Origin: Saksenaea vasiformis B4078
Taxonomy: Eukaryota > Mucoromycota > Mucoromycetes > Mucorales > Saksenaeaceae
Reading direction: 5' to 3'
Assembly: GCA_000697055.1 (NCBI GenBank)
Contig: JNDT01001930.1
Location: forward strand, 1 to 64,000
DNA: 64,000 bases
The notes below the pieces were generated by a model that was not told where the DNA came from, ran no database searches, and saw only the letters and a list, made by a program, of their open reading frames with translations. The stretch's first letter is position 1. Each line of letters starts with the position of its first letter. Shown piece after piece: positions 35,829-47,167 of this stretch. The translations under genes were made by a program, and so were the position numbers.

Positions 35829-36913
35829 GCTTGAGAACGAAAGGTCTGTACTGTTCCACCAGTTGAACTTTTTATTTTCAACTGTCACAACTCAATCTCA
35901 TCTCTCATTGGACAATGCCGGTTTTACAGTTTTGGATGTCGAAGATTAAAAATATTATAGACAATCGATCTTCAATGGCGACCGTTTGTTGCATAAGACA
36001 AAAGCCATTAAAAGACGCCAGGCAGTCGACAACAAACACAACACCTTAATTGCCGGTTCATAATCAATACGGATGTGGATGACCTCCATATATGAAGAAG
36101 ATATAACAGGAAATCGGGATTAACGTATTTCCATTTACAGTGAGCTTCTCTATATTGGAATACCTGTTATGCCTCATCTCTAAATCACAGAGACATCGCC
36201 GAGGTCGTCAACAAGGTGGCAATGCTACCGCAGCAATTACTATCATGAGCACCCATCACTGAGAAGGACGTTCACAGTCCTGGTCCGTTTGATGTAAGGC
36301 TTTTGTGAAGCATTTAAAGATTTAACTGTCTTAGGTCAGCATCAAAGGTGCTTCAAGGTCGACCTTAAAACATATGAAATAACCAACATAGTACTTTCAA
36401 CAGAATGGCACGGTGAATATTTCAAAATCTATTTGCCAATATCGCGAATTGTGTGCAATTGACGACCTGCAAATAGGCGCGACACGTCCACAGGTACAAA
36501 TAAGGAGGAAGCTGTCTGGGCAATGCCCAAACACGGGCTTTGTTCTATACAAAACGTTAAATTAAGGAAGATTCAGACACTCGCTTGACAGCAATGAAGG
36601 AGCTACTACAATTGACAACCGTTTCGGTTTGACTGCCTGTACGAAATCTTGGGTGATCACTTAGTCATCGCAAGAGCAAAACTGCAGAAAACCCACATAT
36701 TTATTGGGCAATATACAGCTTTTTAACCAGGGCTATGATCGAGATGGCGAAATGTAGGATCTACACGTCTTTCCAATGTCTAACTCTCGCCCGATATCAC
36801 TGGATGACGGAGTTGTGGCCTGAAAAAGAAAAGGAAAAATGCATATGATAGTGCCAAAAAGAATATATCAGCGTAATCAGCTTTCGTGCTACCATTACTC
36901 TTGACACGCAACG
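35829..36913. other. divergent region between SF3A1 and the AYR1-like gene
   Basis: 1.1 kb without a supported gene on either strand: stops are dense, no repeat-family block is present, and no RNA gene was recognised. It should contain both promoters. Confidence 0.4.
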
Positions 36914-38220
36914 ATGACTCAACCAATAGCCCTTGTTACAGGATGTTCACAGGGTGGCATAGGTTAACTTCACATTCAACTGAACCAAATGAAACGCGAC
37001 ATTAATTAGTGGTGGTTAGGATACGCTCTTTGCAAGCAGCTTTCTCAACAAGGATGCAAAGTCTTTGCCAGTGCTCGTCGTGTGGAAAACATGACCGGTC
37101 TGGAAGGTGAAGCACAATAATACAACGTGCAGGTGCTCAATGACTTTTAGAATTCGGCTGCGTGAAGTTGGCTCTCGATGTAACTGATCAGAACTCGATC
37201 AATGAAGCTGTAGCGGTAAGCCATCGTATAGTCAAGCTTTTGTGACCTTGAGAAGGCAAGCCAACTCTTTATTTTCACAGCAAGTCGTAGCGGAAGCCGG
37301 CCATATCGGTAAACAAAACGGCCAGAAAAGGGAACGCACTGACTAAACCATCTTCTAGATATTCTCATCAACAATGCAGGCACACCGTAAGTGCAATGGT
37401 TTCTGTCACATATTGATATCAAACGACGACATATTTTAGTGGTGTCGGTGCTCTTCTAGACGTCAGCGATGCTGAAGCACGTACATGCATTGACGCCAAT
37501 GTATTTGGCGCTTTGTCTATGTGTAAGGCTGTAGCTCCCCACATGATCAGACGCGGGTCAGGCAAGATTGTCAATATTGGTTCCGTTGTTGGATATGCTT
37601 CCGCTCCTTGGGCTGGTAAACGTCTCCACGGTGTACGAGCGAACGATTAATGTACGCTTATACAGGTATCTATGCCATGTCTAAGGCTGCGGTCCACTCC
37701 ATGTCGGATGCCTTGAGATTGGAATTAAAGCCATTTGGTATTAGTGTCACGGTTGTTGCACCAGGTACACTAGCGTCATGATATCAATAATAACTAAGAT
37801 CGGTCTTCATCTTAGGTGCGATTAGATCTAACTTTGGTAAAGCTGCCACGAACAAAGTGTCGGTGCCAGAAGGCAAGTATCCTTTCCAACTATCGCACAA
37901 CTGAACTTCGCATAGATTCGTTTTATACGTCCGTGGCAAAGTATATCTACTACAGAGCTAGCATGTCTCAAGGTAAGCCATCAAATATCCATTACATTGG
38001 GATAATGAACCGGTTTCTTTCAACAGGACCCCGCTCTACGCCGAGTGATGAATTTGCGTCGGTCGTTGTGAGAAGGGTTCTCCGTCCCAGTCCACCAAGC
38101 TATATCACTTATGGATCAAAATCACTATTTTTTGTGTTGTTGTATTATATGCCGGTGTTCCTCAAAGACTTCATTTTTGCCCGACTATTTGGCATCAATG
38201 AGCTAAAGAAATTGGCATAA
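36914..38220 (+). CDS. short-chain dehydrogenase/reductase, AYR1-like
   Basis: NADPH-dependent ketone reductase; the nearest known function is 1-acyl-dihydroxyacetone-phosphate reductase on ER/lipid droplets (inference). 279 aa, 10 exons: 36914-36962, 37020-37106, 37151-37215, 37281-37308, 37359-37386, 37440-37615, 37666-37764, 37816-37872, 37916-37972, 38027-38220. The Rossmann motif is VTGCSQGGIG (residue about 8). Further motifs are KLALDVTD, ILINNAG, the catalytic Ser in VNIGSVVGY and the YAMSK tetrad, then PFGISVTVVAPG. A hydrophobic hairpin near the C-terminus (SLFFVLLYYMPVFL) fits membrane or droplet anchoring as in Ayr1. Intron 8 (37873-37915) begins GC (GAAG|GCAAGT). Two exons are only 28 nt. 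Confidence 0.88.
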
Positions 38221-38812
38221 ACACTAACGTTATGTAACGTGTATTGGATTGGGCATTCCAATACTTGAAACGTCAATACACTATAAATAAAGCAATTCAC
38301 TACATCGGTGTGAAACTATGGATTCTCCAGCGTGAGTTAGTGCTCCTTCGACAGTTTCACGCCCGCTTGCATTTCGTCCGTCAGCTACAGTGCGCGCGTC
38401 ATAATTATACTCCTCTTGAGGAGAAATGCCGATAACATAATTGAGTATATAATTAGATCGAATTGGATGTCCACCACATAGAATAGTACTTCTACTGGCT
38501 CTATGCAGCAGATCCTTCAATACGGTACCAAGATAAAGGCTTATCGATAGTCGTCTTTTACATATGATTGGGCCGTACCAGCGCTTGCAGCCGATTTTCT
38601 TTCCTGAATACATACTCATCCACTGGTACTTATCCATAGATCCACATTTGGGACTACAAGTAAGTCTAAATCTAGTTTGGTTCGGTTAATGTATTCCACC
38701 TATTAAACTTTCCCCAGGGTTGTATAACTTATAACTGAAGCGACATGTGTTAAATCTTGAACGCTATTGGGAAAAGAAAAGTCGTATGATCTTTTCGAGA
38801 ACACTGGATTTT
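38221..38812. other. intergenic, nothing recognised
   Basis: The 3' flank of the reductase gene, AT-rich, without a supported feature before the repeat copy that starts at about 38813. Confidence 0.35.
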
Positions 38813-39425
38813 GAGCACGCATTTACGTCATCCAAGTGTTACTTTGCATCGACACCAACTCAATTCTGCGGTGAGGAGCGGTAGATCTTTGCGCAGAGAA
38901 TCAGGTACGTTTACTTCTGAATCAAAGGCGTATTGCGCTGGTCCATTGTAATAGGTCCTCCAATGAACCGATCGGAACGTGTAAAGTGACAGTATTTAAA
39001 GGAGATGCATGAAATTTTTTTTTCTTTGGCTCTGTTCATTTTACGTCCCCGGTATGTACTTTTAATGGAATATGCATCCAGGATCACTCATGTCTTTTGA
39101 TGGATCGTTTAGCCTGTATGACCTCTGTCCCGAACCATCTCAGCTGTGGTGGTGTCTTTACCCATCACTTAAGTAAGTAAAATAAATGTTGGCGCGCTCC
39201 GCATCACTCATCTTGTACAATAGATCGCTGGACGTTGGATCGCTTCAAGTCCTCTGCAGACCGTCCTCCGTCTACCCGCTTCCACCGCTTCGGTGCGGGG
39301 TTGGGTCACCGTGTAATCACTGGATTACCCCTTCGGGGGGATAAGTAAAAGACCTCAAAGCATCTTTCATTTACTAACCATGAGTTACTTTTTATGCTGC
39401 TCGAGGAAATTTTGCGTCCATTGGA
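38813..39425 (-). mobile_element. copy of the dispersed repeat family (truncated at right)
   Basis: Begins CACTGGATTTTGAGCACGC. Carries the splice-like ends of the second subfamily: ACGTCCCCG|GTATGT, GATCGTTTAG|CCTGTATGACC, CACTTAA|GTAAGTAAAA, TACAATAG|ATCGCTGG and TTTACTAACC. It stops at GCGTCCATTGGACATC, so the terminal ATTCAATAAACAGTA block is missing. The frame after ATGACCTCTGTCCCG stays open across the would-be junction in this copy (ends GDK). Confidence 0.8.
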
Positions 39426-40195
39426 CATCTATTTTTCACAACAACACTTCCATAAACCACCATCTTCTTTCTATTTTTGCACGTCTTTCGACTTGAGGGC
39501 ATCTTTTATGTTTTTGATGTAAGCTGCAGCTAGCTTCCTATTGTACCGTAGATAACGACCGTCATGACGCAGATTTATGAGAGGACGGTAGGCCAGACCC
39601 GCCTAATCGACCACGTAAGAACCAGGCAACCAAGCTCCATTGCACATACCTACAGCACTCTAAATATACAATTGCCTTTTGTAATGAGAAGCGACACTTG
39701 ATGTTGCAAGGGCACCCTTCCTTTCCTTGCTTTAATGAAAATCCGACGGCAGTAACGGGATCAATCTGTTTATGCAATTACCATTAAGACCGGCGGTAAA
39801 ATCATACTGAAGAAAGGATAAGTTACTTACTTAGCAAAAACATACTGCGAATGAATACCCGAAAAGTACAACGTAGTTACCGTTACATTCGTCTGTTTTT
39901 ATAATCGCGATCCTGTTGCATTCAGCTGATTGACCGGACATTGACATTTCGAATGAGTTAATGACCTTTGCAACAAACGTTCGACATAAGAGATTACTTT
40001 AATACGTGCACCTTTTTCTGTTTCCTTGGTAAACGGTGCATTATCTTGGGGAGTGACATAACGCGCTGAGGTTGATTTCTCAAGAGGCATTTAAAAAGGC
40101 CTTTTTTTTTTTCCTTTTCCTTTTCTTTTCTCTTTCGTTTATATCTTTCTTTTAGTAAGTCTTCCTTCTTTTCTTTGTACTTCTTGTTGTACTCA
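39426..40195. other. intergenic, unassigned minus-strand frames
   Basis: A minus-strand ATG frame at 40090-39899 (STSARYVTPQDNAPFTKE..., 63 codons) and a preceding Lys/Glu-rich frame (40251-39994) look protein-like in composition but lie in different frames and cannot be joined by a plausible intron. I recognise no family. A further minus-strand stretch near 39590-39490 (HDGRYLRYNRKL) has the same status. Confidence 0.3.
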
Positions 40196-40943
40196 ATGTC
40201 GGAGGCCAACATCATCATTATACGTTCTTGTTGTCCCGGCCAGACATACAAGACGTTGCAAAGAGCTGGCCACTCTTTGCTGATGATGCCGACAAACGAG
40301 TTTTTTTTATTTTTTTTTCTTTTTTCTTATCCCTTTTTTTCTTCTTCTTTTTTTTTAATTTTATCTTTTATCTCATTTTTTTTTGTTACTGCTTTCACCC
40401 TTTCATTATCCTCTTCTTGCAACAAAACTTCCGGTAAGCTATGTTCCAAACAAAACTGTTTTTTTTACGTTACTTTAGTTTTTGGAACCACGCGTATCTC
40501 GCGTTTTCGACGCGTTTCTATTTATTTCAACAAGGTACGCTTTAGGAATCGTTCGATCATTTATTCTTTTCTAATTAACTCCCATTTCAGATCACGACAT
40601 GCTCTTTCGAGAGTACGGTCTCCATTTACACGTCGGGCTCTGAAACTTCTACCTTTGGTCGAATGAAGTACCATTCACTTGATCCTTCCCATTCATTCAC
40701 ATGTCAACTACAGATCATCACCGACATTGCGCCATTCACTTCTGCGTCGGTGTTATGCAAGAACACAAATGCCGATCAATCAGGTACGCTTTTAGTAGTG
40801 TTTGTTTCACAAAGTGTAACCCAGCTATTATAGTTTCCCACTCCGGGGCAGGGACCAACGGACCTCATGTACGTTGGAGTTACGGCGCAGATCGACCTTC
40901 CTTTCGCTTCCGAGATGATCCCCCACAGAGATTGGTGCCATAA
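40196..40943 (+). CDS. candidate four-exon gene, unknown product
   Basis: ATG at 40196; exons 40196-40433, 40479-40534, 40591-40783, 40834-40943 join in phase to 198 codons with canonical ends (CCG|GTAAGC, CTTTAG|TT, AACAAG|GTACGC, TTTCAG|ATC, TCAG|GTACGC, TATAG|TTT). No domain is recognisable; the C-terminus reads GPHVRWSYGADRP. The middle of exon 1 is a T-rich stretch coding mostly Phe (40300-40390), which looks like non-coding sequence, so exon 1 is doubtful. The last exon is also open in a second frame (VGVTAQIDLPFASEM). This could be a real small gene, a decayed one, or chance. Confidence 0.28.
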
Positions 40944-42469
40944 TCCCGCACAGTCTACTGAGTATTCCATGATCGGTCATCTTATTCAAAGGTATGTTTA
41001 TTACGTTTAATTTTTTTCTTATTTACTAATTATTTTGAATAGACCTTGCGCTACGGGCTACGGTATGGTGGGTAGATAACAACCCGCCATACGTATCCAT
41101 CCCCCCCTTTTTTTTTAGAGACTCAGGGAAGTTAGACTATGCAAACCAAGACCGAGGCTTGACACCATATGCATCGCTGGTCCTTCGATTGGTCGCCGTC
41201 CAGTAACTAGTACGCTAGTTGCCGTGCCAAACCTCAAAGTCGTCCCTAAGGATTTCGGTCCTTTTGGCTGATGGGTTTCTGAAGGAGGAGGAAACTTATT
41301 AGTAGGTAGCTTCTGTTATCTGGCGCATCGTCTTAGGATTTGATGATTCCCGTCCCGGGATGACTCTACATGGTCCTAAGGCGATCTTTTTTTTGGGATT
41401 TCGTGTGTCCATTGGATCATCGTGCTCCTTTGGGTTGGGTAACGGCTTCCCGGGTTTATTCCTGGATTGGAGCTTCAGCTGACTGGTTCTCACCTTTATG
41501 GAGTTGACCAACACGCGCGGGCAGGTCATGTTCCCAAGGAGTTATCCTTAAACTACGTGGCAGCGTGCGTTCTTAGGGCAGTTGGTCTCCGGATTGATTG
41601 TTCTTTGGGTTAAGCATCTTGCTTGGCTGGTTATCCCTTCATTGGGCTAGCCTGCGCACGTCTCAAGACTTCGGTCTTGTGGGGGTGGTAGGTTCCCAGA
41701 GATGATTCTTTAAAATACCTCCGCTTTAGCTGGCTTTGCCTTGAAAGTCGGTTAACGTATGTTCCTGTGGGTCCGGTCTACAGGGTTCAGACTCGGTTCT
41801 AGGCGCTGAATCATCTGGATAGCTTTCACTTCGGTGTGTTGGCCGACATGCGCTTTAGAGCTTGACGTATGATTAGTTGGGTGTATGCTCTTCTGGTTGT
41901 GCGCTCCTGGTTCGAACTGGTTTGCATGACGCCAGAGATCCATTTCTAAAGTTCGTGCACAACCGCTGGCTCTTGAGGTAAGAGTTGGCAAACCCCGGCA
42001 CGGTCCTGATGGCATTTGCCTGTTGGGCTGGATGACGTCCATCTGGGTTCAGTTGGTGTACGGTTCTGGCTCTGTGGGGGGCCATTCCGGAGGTGGGTTG
42101 AATCCCGCCAACGATCAACCCATGGGTTCCTGATGCATCCCTGTCACGGCGATGGGATGATGCCGCCGGATCGAATGAATCGTTTGGCGAGCAAGTTCAG
42201 CAAGAAGAACAACAAGAACGACAAGAAGAGCGACAAGGAGAGCAGGCGAGCCAATCAGCGACGCAGACAGTAAGGCGAACAACACGGCAAACAGCAAGAC
42301 GAACAACAAAACGGACCAAGCAGCGTAACGGGAGACGCGAATAGCACGCTGCTTGCGTAGGTCACGGCACGAGTACCTTATTCAGTAGACTTCTGTAAAG
42401 TATAGTATGGTTGTAGAAAATAAATGATTCTGAGTGAGCGTTTCCATTTGACGAATATTATGTTACGTT
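40944..42469. other. degenerate region next to the DIRS-like element
   Basis: No intact gene. A plus-strand frame (about 42050-42345) encodes an acidic/Gln-rich stretch (WDDAAGSNESFGEQVQ, then Gln-Glu-Glu and Arg-Gln units) built from CAAGAA/CAAGAAC repeats at 42193-42245. It may be a gag-like remnant or simple repeat expansion. Minus-strand frames at 41299-42118 (GKPLPNPKEHDD; CPRVLVNSIK) could be the decayed 3' half of the element whose RT lies at 43.5 kb, but I could not find tyrosine-recombinase motifs. Confidence 0.3.
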
Positions 42470-44480
42470 GAAGTCCATCGTGGCTTTTATGGGAAGAGGA
42501 GGGACTTCTCAAGTTCGCCGGAAGATGATCTGGGGGAACTTGCCTGTGCGGCTGAATGGTCACGGAGGGCTGCAGGCTGGGAAAGGTACGGTCGGACCAG
42601 GAGGAATCTGTTTTCAAGAAGCATATCGAGGGAGAAGTAGCTCTGCGATCCGCATAAAGACTGACGTCGGGAGGGGGTCATTTCCCTTGAATGTTGATAA
42701 ACGTTGGACGACTTTGTCTGCAAATAGATGGTACGCAACGATCTGCAGGCTATGGTTCAAGCGTAGTTCCCAGATGTTTGGTGTCAGCCGATTGAGTGGG
42801 TAGGAGCGAGTTCCGCCTTGCCGATCGGTGTGCGCCTTGGCTGTCATGTTGTCCCCCTCTATGAGACCCGGCCTTTGTTACAGGTGAGGAAATGCTTGGA
42901 GCATCTGTCCTATAGCTTCAGCTCTCGCCAGGTGATGGGCTGCACGTCTTCTACGTGTGACCAAACGCCTGGCGCGACTTGCCGGCCGTGGATGCCTCTC
43001 CATCGGTGATCGTTTGCGTCGACGTGAATAACATGTCCGGGTTGGCCTGAGAGGATGGATCGACCGTTCCACTTTTCCAGGTTTCTTGGCCATGACTGAG
43101 GTTCTTCTTGGCACTGGCTCGATAGGGAAATTGCCGTCTCCCGATTCTTTGCGAGCTCGATTGAGCGGTTCTTCCAGGACGGTAGATGTGGAGTCTGTAG
43201 GTCTGCTGGAAATATGATCATCGTCGCTGCACGTAGTTTCATTGTCTAACTGTGGAATAGTCGAGTTGTCGTACTGGCTCGTGTCAAGAGTGATTCGAAC
43301 CTGGAACGCTTGATCTTGCATGTGGAATCGGAGCAAACGACGCGAGTGTTCGTGAACGAGGCTGTGAGAAATGCGCCAGAATGATTGATTCGCGTGAGGT
43401 AATCGTTGGCCTGTACTAAACTAGTGAATTGGTTTCCATTTTTTAAATGTGGAGTGATGACATACTGATTGAGTGCCTGAAGATTGAACACCGGACGATG
43501 CCCTCCGTTGCGATTGGGTATAACAAATAGGCGGCGGGTGAATCCGGGCGTCATAGGAGATGGTTCTATTGCTCGTTTCATCAGGAGCTCTTCTATCCCC
43601 TTGCGTAGGAGATGCCGTTGTTACTAGTTGCAAGTAAGGGTACGCAGACCGCGATATGAGACATATGGGAAGACGCTGTTAAGTGTTTGCAGTCGTTTGC
43701 TCCTGTGTTGAGAGTTGTCTTTGACGGAAGGGATCGTTGGTATTGTTGTGATTGCGCTGTGGTCAGTTGCTACGAGGCCAATTTCTTCAGAATGCTGTGT
43801 CGCATGTGGAGAGTGGGGATCTACCATCGCTGTCGTCTTGGTTGTCGGATAAAAAGGAATACCGCTGTGAGGGCTGTGATAAAGTGCTTCTCGCAAGGTT
43901 GTGGCAAGTAGTTTGCTGATTAAGCGCTTCTTGCAAATCGAACCGAGCAACAGTGTAGCCTTCCTGGCCAGCTACGAGCTTGCAGAAAGGTTTGGTGTCC
44001 CGAAGGGCGAGATCGTTCCGAGCGAAGTTGACGCTACCGCACAAATGAAAGGACAAGCGTGCGGAAGACGTTAACAATTGCGAATATGCATTCAGCCTCG
44101 GAAGACGGAAGGAACTGCTGTAGCGCGTATGCAAAGGCATCCAAAGGGCGGAAGACTGCAAAGGCGGCATATTGAAGTTCCCCGTAGCGTGGCATCTTCT
44201 CGTTGTTGTCCTCGTCAGAATTTTAGAGACGCTTCCGATAGAGGGTCCGGAGGAGGGTAAATGAACTCTGCTAAACAGTGTGGTGTCAGGCTGCCACGCG
44301 TAGCTTGGACGCGTTGGAAGATCATGTAGATGGGGCTGGAGAGACATCGGACACGAGTTCTGGGGTAAGGATGTTTGCTTGAACCAAGCATCGCTGAAAG
44401 AGTTGACCTCGATCGAACACCTGTTGCGCCAAACCATTAAGGTAGAGCTGTTACTATGGCTGCCAGGCATCTATGAGGTA
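42470..44480 (-). pseudogene. decayed DIRS-type retroelement (RT and RNase H remnants)
   Basis: The minus strand carries retroelement motifs in pol order but in shifting frames. The reverse transcriptase start is at 43570-43400 (TRRLFVIPNRNGGHRPVFN, LQALNQYVI, then NDYLTRINHSGAFLT as motif A). RNase H is at about 43060-42900 (HVDANDHRW, VWSHVEDVQPITWRELK) and 42810-42620 (QGGTRS-like TDRQGGTRSYPLNRL, IWELRLNH, FADK). The (V/T)DA...G.W...E...I..LELK plus ...RQGGTRS..L..IA..IW pattern is the RT/RH arrangement of DIRS-like elements rather than Ty3/copia (from family memory). Sequence up to 44480 (LRDTKPFCKLVAGQEGY) is probably gag-side remnant. Stops and frameshifts make it inactive. Confidence 0.6.
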
Positions 44481-44581
44481 CAAGCTATGGAGAAAATCTC
44501 GGGAAACCTTTAGTCGTGGTACTGACCGGCGAAAGAAAAATGATCAAAGTTTTAGATAATATCTAAATAGAGCGCTTTATA

Positions 44582-45725
44582 TACTGTTTATTAAATCATT
44601 TTTTACGCTACTCTAAATGAAATCCTGCGTCTCTGAAGAGCCAAGTCTGCGCTAAAGAAGTATCGAATATGCGACCATCAGTACATCAATGTTTCGTCTG
44701 AAGATTAATCAACTTACATGAACTTGGTCTCTCCAGTGGACGCAACATTTATTCGGGCAGCAGAAAAAAATAATTCATGGTTAGTAAATGGATAATACTT
44801 TGGATGCCATTTCACTTACCCCCGAAGGGTAATCCCGTCCATCGACGGGGCCCAAAGCCCCGCACCTGATTCGGTGGGGCCGGGGAGAGATTGGGGGTGA
44901 CCCGATGGCTATTGGAGCGGCCATTTTTGAATGGCGTGCAGAGGACTTGAAGCGATACATCGTCTGGCAATCTGTTGCGGGAGATGAGCAATACTGAGAG
45001 AGAGAGTGTGTGTGTGTGACAACGTTTACATACTTTGAGTGTGGGCATAAAGCACCAACACGGCCAAGACGGTTCGGGACAGCGGTCATGCAGTCTAAAC
45101 GGCATACAAAAAAATGAGTGATCCTGGATATGTAATAAAAAGTTGACATCCGTACCGGGGGTGTTTGTACCAACAGAGCCAAAGAAGAAAAAAAAGGAAA
45201 AAGAAGTGGTCCCTTTAGATATGCATCACTTTACGTTATCTGAGACATCTTTTTTGTGTGAGATAAAAGGAACCTACCTTCGACGGAATCCTGTTTCTGA
45301 CGCAGTGTTTGTAAGAGTCAAAAGAACCCGATCACTGGTTCACCCCTTTGCATGACACGATGGTACCCTATCATCGACACGCCTTTTGCGTGAGATAAAG
45401 AACACCGTACCTTTCACGTACTCTTTGCATGAAATAAAAAAATCCGATCACTGATTGATCGTTTGCACGAGACGATGGTATCCTATCTCGAACACCAGAT
45501 AATCGAGCCCTATCTTTATCACGTCATTTGCACGGGACAATGAATTCCTGTCTCTGCCTTAGATAATGGAAAGCTATCAATGACACAAACGTAATATGGA
45601 AGAGTATGATACAAAAATCACAGTATCGGATAAACGCAAAAATACGTGCTCCAAGGCATAGAGTTTATCTGGAAGTAACGTCAAATATCTTCGAATAGAC
45701 GCAAATGGGTATTCAAAATCCAGTA
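44582..45725 (+). mobile_element. longest copy of the dispersed repeat family (plus orientation)
   Basis: From TACTGTTTATTAAATC to ATTCAAAATCCAGTA, 1.14 kb. All blocks are present: TTTTTTACGCTACTC, GTGGACGCAACATTTATTC, GCAGAGGACTTGAAGCGATAC, GGTTCGGGACAGCGGTCATGC, CATCCGTACCGGGGGTG. The 45235-45540 interior holds its own tandem units (TTTGCATGA/TTTGCACGAGA, GATGGTATCCTATC, GATCACTGATT), different from the 70-bp units of the 8.3, 19.4 and 53.5 kb copies. A GA/GT microsatellite (44996-45019) expands one of the splice-like introns. Confidence 0.82.
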
Positions 45726-45918
45726 GTTTCGATGTTTTTATTTTTATTTTCTGGGATCGTCGCATAATAAAGAAGCGGATCCTCGCAACAGTAGGCTGAC
45801 ATTTCTCGCTCCGGACAAGTCAAAATTTTGAAAAATGTTCAGAATCTGGTGCTCGATCGGAATACGAAAAGCACCATTGTTCCCTTTTCACGTCAAAAAG
45901 ATCATTTGACAACAAAGC

Positions 45919-47167
45919 ATGCGTCTTCGAGCTGGCATCACGAATTCTGCGGGACTACATAGTACGTCTTAAAAAAACGAATCACTACATGAATATTCTT
46001 ACCTGTATCAGAAATTGCACAGGCATTAAGACGATTTGCTCCCTCTTGCATCATTTCGTTCTCCACGGGAACCATTCGATTCATAAAGTACAATGATGAT
46101 ATTAGCGGCATCCAAACTGTAATGTAAGTTGCATTTATGTTTTAAAAAAAACGTGTTAAAGCAAATAATGCTTCTTAGTAAAGCAGAAGCAGTAAGCATA
46201 GTGGCTCGCGCAGCACGATCCGCAGCAGATTGATAGGCATCTTTCTAGCCATCCTTAGTTTCCAATTACCGCGTAGAAAGCGCCCAGAATAACGAGATCA
46301 ATATGGTGATCGACTTGGACGACTTAATTCAGGCAACTAAGATGACACAAGGCTGCTCACATATTCAAATTCAATTGCGCCGAAAAGATCAACAACCCTT
46401 TCTGGATTGGAGCATGATATCAAAGGTACATGTTTGAACAACGACTGAAAAAAGGTAGTAATACGTTTGGAATCAAGAATAGAGTTGGGTCTACTTGCCC
46501 CGTCAAGTGTGAGACATTTGTGACCCTTCTTCCACCGGAACGAATGGCTAGGCTTCGTGAGCCTCTAGTGTCTTCTCCAAATGTAAGCGCCAATCTGGAT
46601 GAAAGGTAATCACTCACCTGAACATAGGTTAATATTCTGCTTCCTGACCTCATGGCATTGAAACAACAAACATTACGACTCCAGACGTTTAGCGAATTCG
46701 TGGCTATTAGCGCCAATAACGCAGGTGAACTTAAATTGGGAGTCGATACTGATCTTGCTACGATGGAATTAAAATTCGCGCATTTGGATAACCCCCAGAT
46801 TGGTAAATTTGAGTCTATAACAGTATGAAGTATCTGAATTTTCGATCTAGCGGGTCAGTCAGAGCCAGCCGACGATTCCGATCATGAAGTCTTTTATACC
46901 GTTTATGCAAAAACAAAAGATATCGCTAGCTTTCTTGACGGGTATCACTTAGAACCGGAGAACGCGGTTTGCAGTAAGTACCGGTGTCCTCGTTTTTCTT
47001 CGCTTGTACTTATGCATATTTAATTAGGTATAACTGACCAGGCGCAGCTCGCCTTTTTCCTGTACTCCAACATAAATAAATTCCAACCTCAAGACGCGCC
47101 GCCTACCTCTTTGGCGTTCAACTCCCCTATTGTGCTGACATGTCATGTACCTGTTTATGTTGAGTAG
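45919..47167 (+). CDS. HUS1: HUS1, 9-1-1 checkpoint clamp subunit
   Basis: PCNA-like subunit of the Rad9-Rad1-Hus1 DNA-damage clamp, 295 aa (human HUS1 is 280). Exons: 45919-45961, 46012-46123, 46179-46191 (13 nt), 46249-46425, 46478-46582, 46628-46802, 46851-46973, 47028-47167; all phases agree. The N-terminus MRLRAGITN...KIAQALRRFAPSC matches the conserved MRFRAxI start. Other markers are FIKYNDDISGIQTV, YRVESAQNNEIN, VIDLDDLIQATK (linker strand), VKCETFVTLLPPERM, VNILLPDLMALKQQ, ISANNAGELKLGV and the closing LTCHVPVYVE. The 13-nt exon (TAAAGCAGAAGCA) restores the frame between GIQTV and PSLVSNYRVES. The gene stands alone between repeat copies. Confidence 0.9.

Noticed and set aside
36000..36900. 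Hidden gene in the SF3A1-AYR1 divergent gap
   Set aside because: Stops are dense on both strands and no splice-consistent chain or motif was found.
43255..43345. B-box-like GGTTCGAATCA on the minus strand, possible tRNA
   Set aside because: No A-box at the right distance and no cloverleaf can be drawn; it lies inside the retroelement RT/RNase H remnant.
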